DNA of 64,000 nucleotides from Akkermansiaceae bacterium (GTDB lineage Bacteria > Verrucomicrobiota > Verrucomicrobiia > Verrucomicrobiales > Akkermansiaceae), in the NCBI GenBank assembly GCA_905182475.1, contig CAJJBR010000014.1, forward strand, positions 1 to 64,000, read 5' to 3'. Made by a program: the position numbers and the translations under genes. This document shows, one piece after another, positions 30,344-41,018 of this stretch (within the stretch, counting starts at the first letter, position 1; the number at the start of each line of letters is the position of its first letter). A model generated the notes under the pieces. It made no database searches and had not been told where the DNA came from. It saw only the letters and a program-made list of their open reading frames with translations.

Positions 30344-31768
30344 CTAGGCGACGGCAGCGGATTCTTCCAGATCGAAAAGATCGCGGGCGTCGGTGATGTG
30401 ACCTTTGATGGCGGCGGCTGCGACCATGACCGGGGACATGAGGATGGTGCGGCCGGTAGGGGAGCCTTGGCGGCCTTTGAAATTCCGGTTCGAGGAAGAG
30501 GCGCAGAGCTGGTCTCCGATGAGTTTATCCGGATTCATAGCTAGGCACATGGAGCAACCTGCGGCGCGCCACTCAAAGCCCGCTTCGCGGAAAATTTCTG
30601 GGAGGCCTTCCTGCTCACACTGGATTGCGACGATCTGGGAGCCGGGGACGGCGATGGCCTGGACGTTAGCGGCGACCTTGTGGCCTTTGATGTACTTCGC
30701 GACTTCGCGGAAGTCGGAGATTCGGCCGTTGGTGCAGGAACCGATGAATGCCACGTCGATTTTCACGCCTTGGATAGGAGCGCCGGCGGGGAGTTTCATG
30801 TATTCGAGGGCTTCCTCGATGGAGGCTTTTTCCTCGGGGGATTCCGCGGTGAGTGGATCAGGGATGTTTTCCGTGATGGAGATGCCTGCATCCGGGGAAA
30901 TGCCCCAAGTGACGGTAGGATCGATCTGGGAAGCATCGATTTTTACGATGTCGTCGTAGTGTGCGTCGGCATCGGAGGCGAAGGAGAGCCAGCGAGCGGC
31001 GGTTTCGTTGAAGTTGTCGTTGTCCACGTAAGGTCGGCCCTGGAGATAGGCTACGGTTTTTGCATCCGGGTTGATGTAGCCGCAGCGTGCGCCACCTTCA
31101 ATGGACATGTTGCAAATGGTCATGCGCTCTTCCATGGACATGCGTTCGAATACATCGCCAGCGTATTCATAAGCGTAGCCGATGCCGCCGTTGGCACCGA
31201 GCAGGCGGATGATGTGGAGGATGACGTCTTTCGCGTAAACGCCCGGGCGGAGGTCACCGTTGACCTCGATGCGGCGGACCTTCATTTCCTGGAGAGCCAT
31301 GGTCTGGGTGGCGAGGACGTCACGCACCTGGCTGGTGCCGATGCCGAAAGCGATGGCTCCGAAGGCTCCGTGGGTGGCGGTGTGGGAGTCGCCGCAGGCG
31401 ATCGTCGTGCCGGGCTGGGTGATGCCTTGCTCGGGGCCGACCACGTGGAGGATGCCCTGTTTCCCGGATTTTAGGTCGAAATAGGTCACTCCGAAGTCAT
31501 CGCAGTTCTTGCGGATCGCTTCGATCATCTCTGCTGCCATGGGATCAGCAGGCTGATCCTGATTAATGGTAGGGACGATGTGGTCGATGGTAGCGAAGGT
31601 GCGCTGCGGGAATTTTACGTTCAGTCCAAGTTCGCGGAGCATGCCGAAAGCTTGTGGGGACGTGACCTCGTGGATGAGGTGCGTACCGATGAAGAGTTGT
31701 GTGCGGCCGTCACCCAAGGTGCCGACGCGGTGTGAATCCCAGACTTTTTGAAATAGACTTTTTCCCAT
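30344..31768 (-). CDS. leuC: 3-isopropylmalate dehydratase large subunit
   Basis: [38 protein letters not shown]. Confidence 0.96.
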   Translation of the reverse strand: MGKSLFQKVWDSHRVGTLGDGRTQLFIGTHLIHEVTSPQAFGMLRELGLNVKFPQRTFATIDHIVPTINQDQPADPMAAEMIEAIRKNCDDFGVTYFDLKSGKQGILHVVGPEQGITQPGTTIACGDSHTATHGAFGAIAFGIGTSQVRDVLATQTMALQEMKVRRIEVNGDLRPGVYAKDVILHIIRLLGANGGIGYAYEYAGDVFERMSMEERMTICNMSIEGGARCGYINPDAKTVAYLQGRPYVDNDNFNETAARWLSFASDADAHYDDIVKIDASQIDPTVTWGISPDAGISITENIPDPLTAESPEEKASIEEALEYMKLPAGAPIQGVKIDVAFIGSCTNGRISDFREVAKYIKGHKVAANVQAIAVPGSQIVAIQCEQEGLPEIFREAGFEWRAAGCSMCLAMNPDKLIGDQLCASSSNRNFKGRQGSPTGRTILMSPVMVAAAAIKGHITDARDLFDLEESAAVA

Positions 31769-31889
31769 GACTTTATGCCGCCGTGGTTCGCGGCGGGGCG
31801 GGAATGTGGATAGGTAGTCTGGAAACTTCAACTCTCAAAATTCAACTCTCCAAAATGGCAGGAAGAGGAACCTCGCATGAGGAAACAGA

Positions 31890-31950
31890 AACCACGGATG
31901 AACGCGGATCAGATTCTTGTGGCTGAGGTTCTGGATTCTGGGTTCTGACT
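31890..31950. repeat. Dispersed 'ACGGATGAACRCGGATCRGATTCTT ... CTGGATTCTKGGTTCTGA' repeat (copy 2)
   Basis: Matches 2600-2690 block with the same internal order. Confidence 0.75.
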
Positions 31951-32002
31951 GTTAATTGAGATTTGAATTTTGAATTTTGAATTTTCCAGCTAGGACTCTC
32001 TG

Positions 32003-33142
32003 GTGCCAGCGAAAAAGAAGACCCCCTCGGCGAATTCGAATGTCCATGTGATCGTGGGGACGGATGACGGACTGGTGCGTGAGGAGGCGCTTGCTTTATA
32101 TAATCAGCTTACGGGAGGAAACGACGATGGGTTCACCCACGAGACGATTGACGGCAATGCGGACAATTCGGAGGGTGCTTTCCAGCTTTGCTCCAGTGCG
32201 GTGCAATCGCTGCTGACCATGCCGATGTTCGGCGGGGATAAGGTGGTGTGGCTGCGGAATGTGAATTTCCTAGGGGATGATGTGACGGGGCGAGCACAGC
32301 GGACGGAGGCAGGGGTAGAAATGCTGCGGAGCACGATGGAGAAAGGTTTGCCGGACGGGATCCAGTTTTTGCTTTCCGCCGATAAAGTGGACAAGCGGCG
32401 GGCGTTTTGGAAATTTCTCAATAAGAGCGCCAGCGTGCAGAGCTTTGATAAGATCGATATCAGTCGCGATGGCTGGCAGGATCAGGTGGGGCAGTTGGTG
32501 GAGGGGCGTGCCACCGAGCTGGGACTGGATTTCGAGCGGGATGCGATGGAGCTGTTCATCATGCTAGCCGGGGAGCAGACCAAGCAGATCGCGAACGAAT
32601 TGGAGAAACTGGATCTGTACCTAGGCAAGGAGCGACGGACGGTCACCGAGGAGGATGTTAGGAAACTGGTGCCACTTAGCCGGGCGGCGGTGATTTTTGA
32701 GACAGGAAAAGCGATCCAGATGGGAAATGTCGCGAGGGCGATCCAGCTCATCGACGAACAGCTCGCGGCGGAGGAATCAGCCATCGGGATTATGAGAGCT
32801 TCGATTATCAATGTCGTCCGTAACCTCTACATGGCGAAGCTGATCCTGGAGAAATTCAAAGCTCCGTCAGGAAATTATTCATCTTTCGCAGGGGCTCTCA
32901 ATAAGCTGCCCGTCGCCGACCGTGCATGGCTGCCCCAGAAAAAGGACGGCTCCGGCGTAAACGTGTTTCCCATTTTCCTCGCGGTGCAGAATGCGAGGAA
33001 CTTTGATCTGGCAGGGCTCCAGCACGTGATGGAGAAGACTCAAAGTGCGGATCAGGCACTGGTGACGACGGGGCTGGATCACCGGTTGGTGCTCCACCGT
33101 TTGATCGCGGAGATCGCGGCGGCTCGGAAACGGAAGAGGTAG
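32003..33142 (+). CDS. holA: DNA polymerase III subunit delta
   Basis: VHVIVGTDDGLVREEALAL...QLLSADK-like...; HolA architecture; GTG start. Confidence 0.88.
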   Translation: MPAKKKTPSANSNVHVIVGTDDGLVREEALALYNQLTGGNDDGFTHETIDGNADNSEGAFQLCSSAVQSLLTMPMFGGDKVVWLRNVNFLGDDVTGRAQRTEAGVEMLRSTMEKGLPDGIQFLLSADKVDKRRAFWKFLNKSASVQSFDKIDISRDGWQDQVGQLVEGRATELGLDFERDAMELFIMLAGEQTKQIANELEKLDLYLGKERRTVTEEDVRKLVPLSRAAVIFETGKAIQMGNVARAIQLIDEQLAAEESAIGIMRASIINVVRNLYMAKLILEKFKAPSGNYSSFAGALNKLPVADRAWLPQKKDGSGVNVFPIFLAVQNARNFDLAGLQHVMEKTQSADQALVTTGLDHRLVLHRLIAEIAAARKRKR

Positions 33143-33168
33143 CCGCGAATGGACGCCAATTTTCGCGA

Positions 33169-33612
33169 ATGAAGAAGGAAGGGAAATCGGCTTGGAGTTC
33201 CTATGCCGTGGTAAGGAATCTCTTTGTATTTGGGATTGCCTCTTGGCTGTCGTCCTTCGTTGCCCTGTTCACTTTTCCACAGGTCAGCGCGCTGTGGGTA
33301 ATTAGTGGCTCCATCGGTGCGTTTCTCATGGTGCCGCATCTCTATTGGAGCTGTCCTGCATGCCGGAAACCATTTTTTAGAAATTGGTGGGCTTTCACAT
33401 CTGATTTCGAAGAGATGTTCAACCCGTTCAGGAGGAAATGCGCGCATTGCGATTTGCCAAAATGGAACGAGCCACCTTCGAAGCTGGAGATCGAGAGTAA
33501 AATTCCTACTCCACTAAATCCCACGAAGCCGCTGAACTCGTATCGTTCGAAACAACGAAACTTTCTCGCCCTTGTCTTGCGGGATGATCCGGGTGTGATT
33601 GGGTTGAAATAG
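33169..33612 (+). CDS. Hypothetical membrane protein with CxxC..CxxC pairs
   Basis: CPACRKPFFRNWW...RRKCAHCDLPKW. Confidence 0.6.
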   Translation: MKKEGKSAWSSYAVVRNLFVFGIASWLSSFVALFTFPQVSALWVISGSIGAFLMVPHLYWSCPACRKPFFRNWWAFTSDFEEMFNPFRRKCAHCDLPKWNEPPSKLEIESKIPTPLNPTKPLNSYRSKQRNFLALVLRDDPGVIGLK

Positions 33613-33730
33613 AGGTTCTGCTGAGAAGGGCAAGAGCGGAGCGGATAGCATTGGAGAGGGAGGATTTGCTTATTGCCAGCGATTTTGAAACCGATGGCTC
33701 CGGCACGTTGATTCGGTTCAAAAGGCCGAG

Positions 33731-34342
33731 CTAGCTTTTCACTTTCTCCATCGACCTATCGTGGGGGATACGGAGTAGTATTACCGCGAAGATTACACCG
33801 ATGAGGGCGCAGAACATATCGGTCTGTGTGTCCCAGACATCACCTTGGGTGCCGAGGAAAGCCTCTGATGCCTCAGCAGAAACCAGAGCGGCCGCCCATT
33901 CGATGAGTTCATAGACCGCGCTGACTGCCATACAGAAGCAGACGATCAGGAACGCCAGCCAGCCGCGTTTCGCGATCACGTTGTTGCGGATCAATACTTC
34001 GCGGCACAGGATTGCCGGGACGAGGCCCTGCATAAGATGGCCTAGACGGTCGTAGTGGTTTCTTGGGAAATCGAAAACCTCCTTTGCCCAGTCCCCGAGC
34101 GGCACGAGCGCGTAGGTGTATTTTCCTCCGACCATCAGGACGACCATATGCAGGCCTAGCAGAACCAAGGCGAAGTTCGAGAATTCCCAGCCCTTGGCCT
34201 GTGCGATGAACAGGCAGACGAAACCGATGAACACCGGAGCCACTTCCAGCCACCATGTAGTCCTGTCATAGGGATCCCACCCGGACCATGCCAGCACCGG
34301 TAGCATGGCGATCAGAAGAAGAAGGTTAGCATAGATTTTCAT
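33731..34342 (-). CDS. DUF2238/YjdF-like membrane protein
   Basis: RLGHLMQGLVPAILCREVLIRNNV...ELIEWAAALVSAEASEAFLGTQGDVWDTQTDM. Confidence 0.88.
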   Translation of the reverse strand: MKIYANLLLLIAMLPVLAWSGWDPYDRTTWWLEVAPVFIGFVCLFIAQAKGWEFSNFALVLLGLHMVVLMVGGKYTYALVPLGDWAKEVFDFPRNHYDRLGHLMQGLVPAILCREVLIRNNVIAKRGWLAFLIVCFCMAVSAVYELIEWAAALVSAEASEAFLGTQGDVWDTQTDMFCALIGVIFAVILLRIPHDRSMEKVKS

Positions 34343-34549
34343 TGGATGTGAAACAGGTGTATCTGAAAATGAAGTGTAATAGGAGTGCTTTCATTTTGAA
34401 TACTCTTGCTTGGAGGGTGGAGGAGTCCACGCGTTCTCGCGCATGGACTCCAGAAGGAAGAAGGACGGCCAATATGCTGCCAAGAGCTGGGAGCGTGAGT
34501 GTGGGATTGAGCATATCGGATTTACGGATATCGCGAAAAACCCGCTTTT

Positions 34550-35794
34550 TTATCGCTCTGCGATCGCAAGCCCTGCGATGTGTGCGGTGGTCCATGCTGC
34601 TTGGAAATTGAAGCCGCCGGTGATGCCATCGATGTCGAGGCATTCGCCGGCGAAATGGAGCCCGGGGATGGTCTTGCTTTCCATGGTGCGGAAGTCGATT
34701 TCCCGAAGCCGAACTCCGCCACAGGTGACGAATTCGTCCTTGTTGGTAGTCTTGCCTAGAACTTGGAAACGCGCATCGGTGATCTCGCGGAGGAGGGCGT
34801 TCTCCTTATCTTTGGCGAGCTGGGACCACTGGGTTGTTGGGGAAATGGTCATTGTTTCCAACATCCGCTCCCAGAGGCGGCGAGGGATTTCCTCGGGTGA
34901 TCTGTTTTTGACTAGGGATTTCCCGGAGGAGTTGCGCAGTTCTGAAAAGCGCTGGCGGAGTTTGTTTTCGGAAATTTTTCCGATCCAGTTTACCGCAATC
35001 TCGAAATGGTAGCGGTCCTCCTGGAAGCGCCGTGCTTCCCAAGCGGAGAGTCGGAGGATGGCTGGGCCGCTGAGGCCGCGGTGGGTGATGAGGAGTGGTC
35101 CGGTCTGTGGATTTCCTTTCGGAATAGCGCGGACAGAGGCGTTCAGCACGGCTAGTCCGGCTAGCCCTTCGGTGCGGGGATCGTTGAGATTAAAGGCGAA
35201 GAGTGAAGGCGCGGGAGTCTCCACGGTGTGGCCGAGTGCGGAAATGGCACTGGCTAGTGGGGAGGTTTTGAGTGATCCGGAGGTGATGCAGACTTTGTCT
35301 GCGGGGAAGGTGCTGCCATCGGCGAGGGTGAGCAGAAATTTCCCTTCGGCGGATGGGGTGATGTCTCGGAGGCCAGTCTTGGGGCGTAGCGTTACTCCAG
35401 CATCGCGAGTCGCTTTCATGAAGCAATCGATGATCGTCTGTGAGCTGTCCGTATCCGGAAACATCCGCCCGTCGGCCTCAGTCTTGAGGGTGACTCCGCG
35501 GGCTGCGAACCATTCGACTGTATTGCTAGGCTGCCATCTGTGGAATGCACCGCGAAGCTCTCGGGAGCCGCGAGGATAGTTTTTCGAAAGTAGAACTGGA
35601 TCGAAACAGGAGTGAGTTACGTTGCAACGCCCGCCACCCGAGATTTTCACTTTGGAGAGGTAGGAGCCGGATTGCTCGAAGAGTGTGACGCTTGCCGAAG
35701 GATCGGTCTCAGCCGCGGTGATCGCAGTGAAAAATCCCGCGGCACCACCGCCGATGATGGCGATGTGTTTTTCTGACGGAGCGGAGGGTATCAT
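34550..35794 (-). CDS. NAD(P)/FAD-dependent oxidoreductase (HI0933/YhiN family)
   Basis: IAIIGGGAAGFFTAITAAE; SGGGRCNVTH; FAGECLDIDGITGGFNFQAAWTT. Confidence 0.92.
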   Translation of the reverse strand: MIPSAPSEKHIAIIGGGAAGFFTAITAAETDPSASVTLFEQSGSYLSKVKISGGGRCNVTHSCFDPVLLSKNYPRGSRELRGAFHRWQPSNTVEWFAARGVTLKTEADGRMFPDTDSSQTIIDCFMKATRDAGVTLRPKTGLRDITPSAEGKFLLTLADGSTFPADKVCITSGSLKTSPLASAISALGHTVETPAPSLFAFNLNDPRTEGLAGLAVLNASVRAIPKGNPQTGPLLITHRGLSGPAILRLSAWEARRFQEDRYHFEIAVNWIGKISENKLRQRFSELRNSSGKSLVKNRSPEEIPRRLWERMLETMTISPTTQWSQLAKDKENALLREITDARFQVLGKTTNKDEFVTCGGVRLREIDFRTMESKTIPGLHFAGECLDIDGITGGFNFQAAWTTAHIAGLAIAER

Positions 35795-35864
35795 TTTCTG
35801 AGAAAGACTCTCAGGAGAGGCTGTAGAGTCGAGTGGATTCTAGGGTATTGATTTCCTCTGGATT

Positions 35865-37268
35865 GTGTCGTGTTGCGCGGATAGTCTCGCGCCGTTGAAG
35901 ACACGGTGGACATTGAGGGATTTGGTGGATTTTGAAGCTCTGCTTGGCAAGGCGGATGCGGCTACGGATGAACGCTTGCTGAGGGAGAAGGTGAAAGGCT
36001 TGGACGGCGCGCATGCCAGGCGCGCGGCAATCAAGGTCTGGCTGGACGGGCAACGGCGCGGGAAGGACGAATTGCCAGGGGATGTCTGGGGCGGTGGCAG
36101 GTTTCTAGTCGGTGCGGTTGTTTGTTTGGTGATGTTTCTCGCGGGGATAGGTGTAATGACCGGGATGCTGGATAGAGAGAGGATGGGATTCCATGTGCCT
36201 ATGGTGATGGGGGTTGCGGTTGGGTTGCAGCTTTTGGTTTTGGTTGGCGCGGGCGTGCTGTGGTTGCTGCGGGGGAAGATGGGCTTGTTGCAAAAGCTCT
36301 TTGCGTGGCTGATCGGGAAATTTTCCGCGGAAGGTGATTCCGGATGGTGGCGGATACTGAGGCTGGAGGGAGGTCGTGCGTGGGAGGCTCTGGGGTGGAA
36401 TCTGGTGCGGATGACTCAAGCGGGAGCCGTGATGTTTTCGATTGGGCTGATGGCTGGGTTATTGGGTTGTATTTGGTTTCTGGAGGTGAGCTTTTTCTGG
36501 GATTCTACGACGCCGGAATGGATGGCGAAGAAGATATACGAGGTGTGCGGATTTCTAAGTATGCCTTGGAGTTGGTGGACTGTGGGATGGGTTCCCGGGG
36601 AAACTACGATCCAGGTCACTCGATGGGGCGTTGAAGCTCCGCTCGTTGATGACCTGGACTTCATGGCTGTCTGGTATCGTTTCCTCTTCGCTGCGATTTT
36701 TTTCTGGGCTCTCCTGCCTAGGCTGGTGCTCTGGATACTCGCCGTTTTTAAGGAACGGAAAGCTCTCTCTTCACTGGATTTCCAAGCCAAGCGCCATCGC
36801 GAACTATGGCGGGAGATCATGGGAACGCGTCGGGCGGATGTGAGTGAGGCACCCTTGGATGGGGTTCTGGTGCTGGATGTCGGTGGGACTGGGCTGAAGG
36901 AAGAAAGCCTTCGTGGATTTCTTCTGAGACGTTTGCGGGTGAATCCGGGTGAGTGGTATGAGGTGGGCGTATGGGACGAAAAGGGCGAGGAGGCTGCTGT
37001 GAAATCGCTCCGCAATGCACCTGCTGGGGTGGTTTTTTTGGCGGAAGGTTGGGCACTTTTGCCGCCGAGGATGAAGGCGCTGCATTCGCAAGTCAGGAGC
37101 ATCGCGGGGTCGGAAACTTGCGTCTATTTCTTAGTGGTGAACTCCGGAGGTGCGGGCGAACCTCTCGAAGTGAAGGATGAGGAGAAGACGATCTGGAAGG
37201 ATTTTGTTGATGGATTGGCGGATGCCTCGGCGGAGATATTTTTCTATGAAAAGGAGGAGGGTCAATGA
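35865..37268 (+). CDS. DUF2868 domain membrane protein
   Basis: Membrane segments and position directly upstream of a DUF3482-like GTPase (ATGA overlap). Confidence 0.75.
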   Translation: MSCCADSLAPLKTRWTLRDLVDFEALLGKADAATDERLLREKVKGLDGAHARRAAIKVWLDGQRRGKDELPGDVWGGGRFLVGAVVCLVMFLAGIGVMTGMLDRERMGFHVPMVMGVAVGLQLLVLVGAGVLWLLRGKMGLLQKLFAWLIGKFSAEGDSGWWRILRLEGGRAWEALGWNLVRMTQAGAVMFSIGLMAGLLGCIWFLEVSFFWDSTTPEWMAKKIYEVCGFLSMPWSWWTVGWVPGETTIQVTRWGVEAPLVDDLDFMAVWYRFLFAAIFFWALLPRLVLWILAVFKERKALSSLDFQAKRHRELWREIMGTRRADVSEAPLDGVLVLDVGGTGLKEESLRGFLLRRLRVNPGEWYEVGVWDEKGEEAAVKSLRNAPAGVVFLAEGWALLPPRMKALHSQVRSIAGSETCVYFLVVNSGGAGEPLEVKDEEKTIWKDFVDGLADASAEIFFYEKEEGQ

Positions 37269-38719
37269 GTGAAGGTGTGCCGGAATTCGCTGTCGTGGGG
37301 CGGGTGAATATGGGAAAGAGTGCGGTAATCGCGACTCTCCTCGAGATCGATGATAACGAGGTGTTGCGGGTTAGTCCCACGCCGGGTGAGACGACACGCT
37401 GCCAAGTCCACAAGGTGGTCTTCGGGAGGAAGGAGTGCGTTCGTTTTATCGATACCCCAGGATTTTCCCGACCGGTAGAAGCTATGCGTGAGATCCGCCG
37501 GATCCAAGGGGAGGGGACTCCTGGCCGGGATGCCTTGCGCCGATTCGTAGAGGAAAAGGGCGATGATTTTGCAGATGAGAAACGTTTGCTGGAGCCGCTG
37601 CTGGATGGTGCAGGAGTGCTTTATGTGGTCGATCCGGGAAGGCCGCTGCGGGATGACTTCCTAGCCGAGATGGAAATCCTGAGGTGGACGGGAAGGCCGC
37701 GTCTTGCGCTGATGAATGTCCGGGACGGTAAAGGCGCGGAAGAGGATGGAATCTGGCGGGAGAAACTCGGGAGTGCGTTCAACCTAGTGCGGACTTTCGA
37801 TGCGCACCGCGCAAAATACGAGCAACGGTTGTTGCTTATGAGGGCCTTACTGGAGATCGAGGAGACCAATAGGCAGAGGCTGGAGGAGACAATCCAACTG
37901 ATCGAAATGGAATGGGAGGACAGGCGCAACGAAGCAGCGGAAGTTGTCCGGGAATTTCTGGCAGAGGCATTGGAGTTGCGCGTCCGGGTGCGGATCGAAG
38001 ACAAGGACGAGCGGATGCCGACCCGGCGGAAGCAGAAGGAGGACGATCTCGGAGTGGAATACTTCGCGCGACTGAAAAAACTGGAGCGTAGGTGTTTTTC
38101 AAAACTGCTGAAAATCTATCGTCATCACCTTCTCAAGCTGGAGAGCGCGGAAGATGCATTCGAAGACATCGATTTGGAAAGCGAAGAGGTCTGGATGAAA
38201 TGGGGGCTGAGCCGGGGGCAACTGACGCTGGTGGCCGCTGCGACGGGTGCTGCTGGCGGCGTGGCAATCGATGCTGCTACCGGCTTTTTCTCCCACGGTA
38301 TATTTACCGCAATAGGCGGCGTTGGTGGTGCCGGTGCCGCTTGGTTCAAGGGTGGGTTGCTACCTGATCTGAAGGTCAATCTGCGGGAGGGGGTCAAATT
38401 TTCCACCGGGGAAACCAAGGAGTTGATGATGGGCCCTCCGGGGAATCCGAATTTTCCCTGGATTCTCCTCGATGGTGTACTTGTTAGATACGGACGCATT
38501 CTCGAGCGTGCCCACGGTCGACGGGATACCGAGGTGCTGGGTGCGCCGGATGAAGGCGGCTACACCAAGAATTTCCCGCCAGACCGGAGGAAACGGCTAG
38601 GAAAATGGTTTGTAGAATGCGCGAAGGGAAACCGGCCTGTGGGGAAGGATATCGAGGTAAAAGTGCTTTGGATGTTGGAGGAATCGCTTGGGGATGTGAA
38701 CCGTGCGGGTGATCGGTGA
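37265..38719 (+). CDS. GTPase/DUF3482 domain protein
   Basis: VGRVNMGKSAVIATLLE (P-loop), FIDTPGFSRP, C-terminal glycine-rich membrane segment. Confidence 0.85.
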   Translation: MSEGVPEFAVVGRVNMGKSAVIATLLEIDDNEVLRVSPTPGETTRCQVHKVVFGRKECVRFIDTPGFSRPVEAMREIRRIQGEGTPGRDALRRFVEEKGDDFADEKRLLEPLLDGAGVLYVVDPGRPLRDDFLAEMEILRWTGRPRLALMNVRDGKGAEEDGIWREKLGSAFNLVRTFDAHRAKYEQRLLLMRALLEIEETNRQRLEETIQLIEMEWEDRRNEAAEVVREFLAEALELRVRVRIEDKDERMPTRRKQKEDDLGVEYFARLKKLERRCFSKLLKIYRHHLLKLESAEDAFEDIDLESEEVWMKWGLSRGQLTLVAAATGAAGGVAIDAATGFFSHGIFTAIGGVGGAGAAWFKGGLLPDLKVNLREGVKFSTGETKELMMGPPGNPNFPWILLDGVLVRYGRILERAHGRRDTEVLGAPDEGGYTKNFPPDRRKRLGKWFVECAKGNRPVGKDIEVKVLWMLEESLGDVNRAGDR

Positions 38720-38746
38720 TAAGACTTGGGCTTGTGGGGAAGAGGA

Positions 38747-38800
38747 ACCACGGATGACGCGTATGGACACGGATCAGATTCTTGTGACTTGGGTTCTGGT
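38747..38800. repeat. Dispersed 'accacggatgac..ggacacggatcagattcttgtg..gggttctgg' repeat (copy 3, diverged)
   Basis: Same word order as 31890 block. Confidence 0.6.
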
Positions 38801-38908
38801 TTCCCTCCGTCTGTCAGACTGTCTGTCAGGCGTCTGGAAACGCACAAACTTCTATTGCCATTCATGCCCATAGCGCATTGAATCTCCGACCAATCAATTT
38901 ACCGAACT

Positions 38909-39409
38909 GTGAAATCCCACGAAATATTTACCGCCGTCGATCCCGCTGTTGTAACTGAAATGCTCGACTGGTTCCGAGATAACGACAGAAACGTCTACAA
39001 GACTGCTGTCGCTACCCTCGCCGCCGAGCGCAAACTGCGTCCCGTTTTCATCCAGAAGAAATCACTCGTAGATCAGTACGCGTGGATTCAGAAGACTTTG
39101 CAGATCCGCGTCTGCGATCCGATCGGCGAACAGATCCTTCAATCCTACCTCATGGCTGGCCAACAAGCTATGCTTGGCATGTTTTGCGATGGCATGGGTA
39201 TCCCGCACGATGGCAAGGGTTCCGTTGTAGGTGAACTTCCTAAAGCGATCGATAAAGAACGTCTCGACGCGACGGTTGAGAAGCTTGTCGATGTGTTTGA
39301 TCCGAAAATTTTCACTCTCTATCTCCACTGCTTTAACATGCAAGTGGCGGGTGGCTATCCGGCTCTTGTTGAGAAAATCGAATCCGACGAGCGCCTGACC
39401 TTGGCGTAA
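38909..39409 (+). CDS. Conserved hypothetical protein
   Basis: Intact 166-aa ORF between terminator-free intergenic and miaB. Confidence 0.6.
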   Translation: MKSHEIFTAVDPAVVTEMLDWFRDNDRNVYKTAVATLAAERKLRPVFIQKKSLVDQYAWIQKTLQIRVCDPIGEQILQSYLMAGQQAMLGMFCDGMGIPHDGKGSVVGELPKAIDKERLDATVEKLVDVFDPKIFTLYLHCFNMQVAGGYPALVEKIESDERLTLA

Positions 39410-39422
39410 GTTGCCACGAACG

Positions 39423-40805
39423 ATGCCTAAGGTTTACCTGAAAACATACGGCTGCCAGATGAACGAACGCGACACCGAGCAGGTGGCGCGGATGTTCACG
39501 GAAGGCGGCTATACGCTGACACCCACGGAAACGGATGCGGACGCGATCCTGATCAATACCTGCTCAGTTCGCGACCAGGCGGAGCAGAAGGCGCTTGGGA
39601 AAATGGGAATCTTGGGCAAGCAAAGGCGTAAGCGTGCGCACGTCGTTTACGGATTTATGGGTTGCATGGCGCAGTCACGAGGAGAGGAGCTTTTCGAACG
39701 CATCCCACATCTCGATATCGTGGTGGGAACCCAGAAATACCACAAGGTTTTCGACTATGTTGATCGCATCTTGAAAAGCCGTATGGAGGCACGAATGGAC
39801 GACCCTGCGCTTTCCCTGAGCGGAAGCTCAGTGTGCGACACCGCGGAGGAAGCTGACTCCCAGAATACGATCCGTGACCATATGCCAAAGGCGAGGAACG
39901 CCTCTGCCTTCGTTTCCATCATGCAGGGCTGCAACATGCGCTGCACGTTCTGCATCGTCCCGGATACACGCGGGAAAGAGCGAGGTCGGCCGATTATGGA
40001 GATCGTGAAGGAAGTGGAATTCCTGGCAGGACAGGGCGTGAAAGAAGTCACCCTGCTCGGCCAAATTGTGAACCTTTACGGTAGGACTGAATTTCCAAAG
40101 GTAGACGGGAAATCCCCGTTTGTGCAGCTGCTGGAGGCGGTGCACGAGGTGGAGGGGATAGCTCGCATCCGTTTCACTTCTCCGCATCCTATCGGCTATC
40201 GGGATGATCTGATCGCGGCATTTACCTATCTTCCGAAGCTGATGTCCCACATCCATTTCCCGATGCAAAGCGGATCGGATCGGATTTTGAAGCTAATGCG
40301 CCGCCCCTATAAAAACGCGAAATTCGTTGAGATCTGCGAGAAAATGAAGGCGGCGAGGCCTGATCTCGCGATCACGACCGACATCATCGTCGGCTTCCCC
40401 GGAGAGACCGAGGAGGATTTTCAAGCTACGATAGATACCGTAGAACGCCTGCAGTTTGATAACGCCTTTGTCTTCCGCTACTCGAAACGCAAGGACACAC
40501 CTGCAGCTGAAATGGAAGATCAGCTTCCGGAAATTGTTAAGGAAGAGCGGAACCAGAGGCTTTTGGAAACAGTCAACCGTCTAGCAAAGGAAAAGACATC
40601 TGCGATAGTCGGGACACGCCAGACCGTGCTCTGCGAGGGCCCTTCGAAAAGGAATTCTTCAACTCTCACGGGTCGGACACCCCAGAATAAGATCGTTATT
40701 TTCGAAGGGGATATCGAAAAACTCACAGGGCAGATCTTGGATATCGACGTTGACGACTCTACCGACTTCACCGCCTACGGCACGCCGTTGTTGGTGGGGG
40801 TTTGA
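39423..40805 (+). CDS. miaB: tRNA-2-methylthio-N6-dimethylallyladenosine synthase
   Basis: KVYLKTYGCQMNERDTE; radical SAM CNMRCTFCIVPDTRGKERGR; TRAM domain. Confidence 0.96.
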   Translation: MPKVYLKTYGCQMNERDTEQVARMFTEGGYTLTPTETDADAILINTCSVRDQAEQKALGKMGILGKQRRKRAHVVYGFMGCMAQSRGEELFERIPHLDIVVGTQKYHKVFDYVDRILKSRMEARMDDPALSLSGSSVCDTAEEADSQNTIRDHMPKARNASAFVSIMQGCNMRCTFCIVPDTRGKERGRPIMEIVKEVEFLAGQGVKEVTLLGQIVNLYGRTEFPKVDGKSPFVQLLEAVHEVEGIARIRFTSPHPIGYRDDLIAAFTYLPKLMSHIHFPMQSGSDRILKLMRRPYKNAKFVEICEKMKAARPDLAITTDIIVGFPGETEEDFQATIDTVERLQFDNAFVFRYSKRKDTPAAEMEDQLPEIVKEERNQRLLETVNRLAKEKTSAIVGTRQTVLCEGPSKRNSSTLTGRTPQNKIVIFEGDIEKLTGQILDIDVDDSTDFTAYGTPLLVGV

Positions 40806-41000
40806 TTACGGTTTTCTATTTTCCAGAATCTGCTCGTAGAGTTCGTAAACGGGATCCGGAGTGTTGGCGTATTCGAGGAGGATTGCCTTTCCCGAAATCT
40901 GGCGATAGATGATGCGGAGACCGCCGATACGGAGGCGGTTGAATCCTTCCAGCGGGCCTTGGAGTCCTTTGATGTCGCCTTTTCCTTCCGAACGGCCTGG
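40806..41000 (-). pseudogene. RelE/ParE-like toxin, C-terminal part only
   Basis: GKGDIKGLQGPLEGFNRLRIGGLRIIYRQISGKAILLEYANTPDPVYELYEQILENRKP; N-terminal part absent. Confidence 0.7.
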
Positions 41001-41018
41001 GGCTGGAATCCCCAGCGA

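Noticed and set aside
30680-31474. 264-aa plus-strand ORF
   Set aside because: Shadow ORF opposite leuC.
35865-38719. DUF2868 plus DUF3482 GTPase pair as a new system
   Set aside because: This pairing is already known in other bacteria; annotated but not claimed as new.
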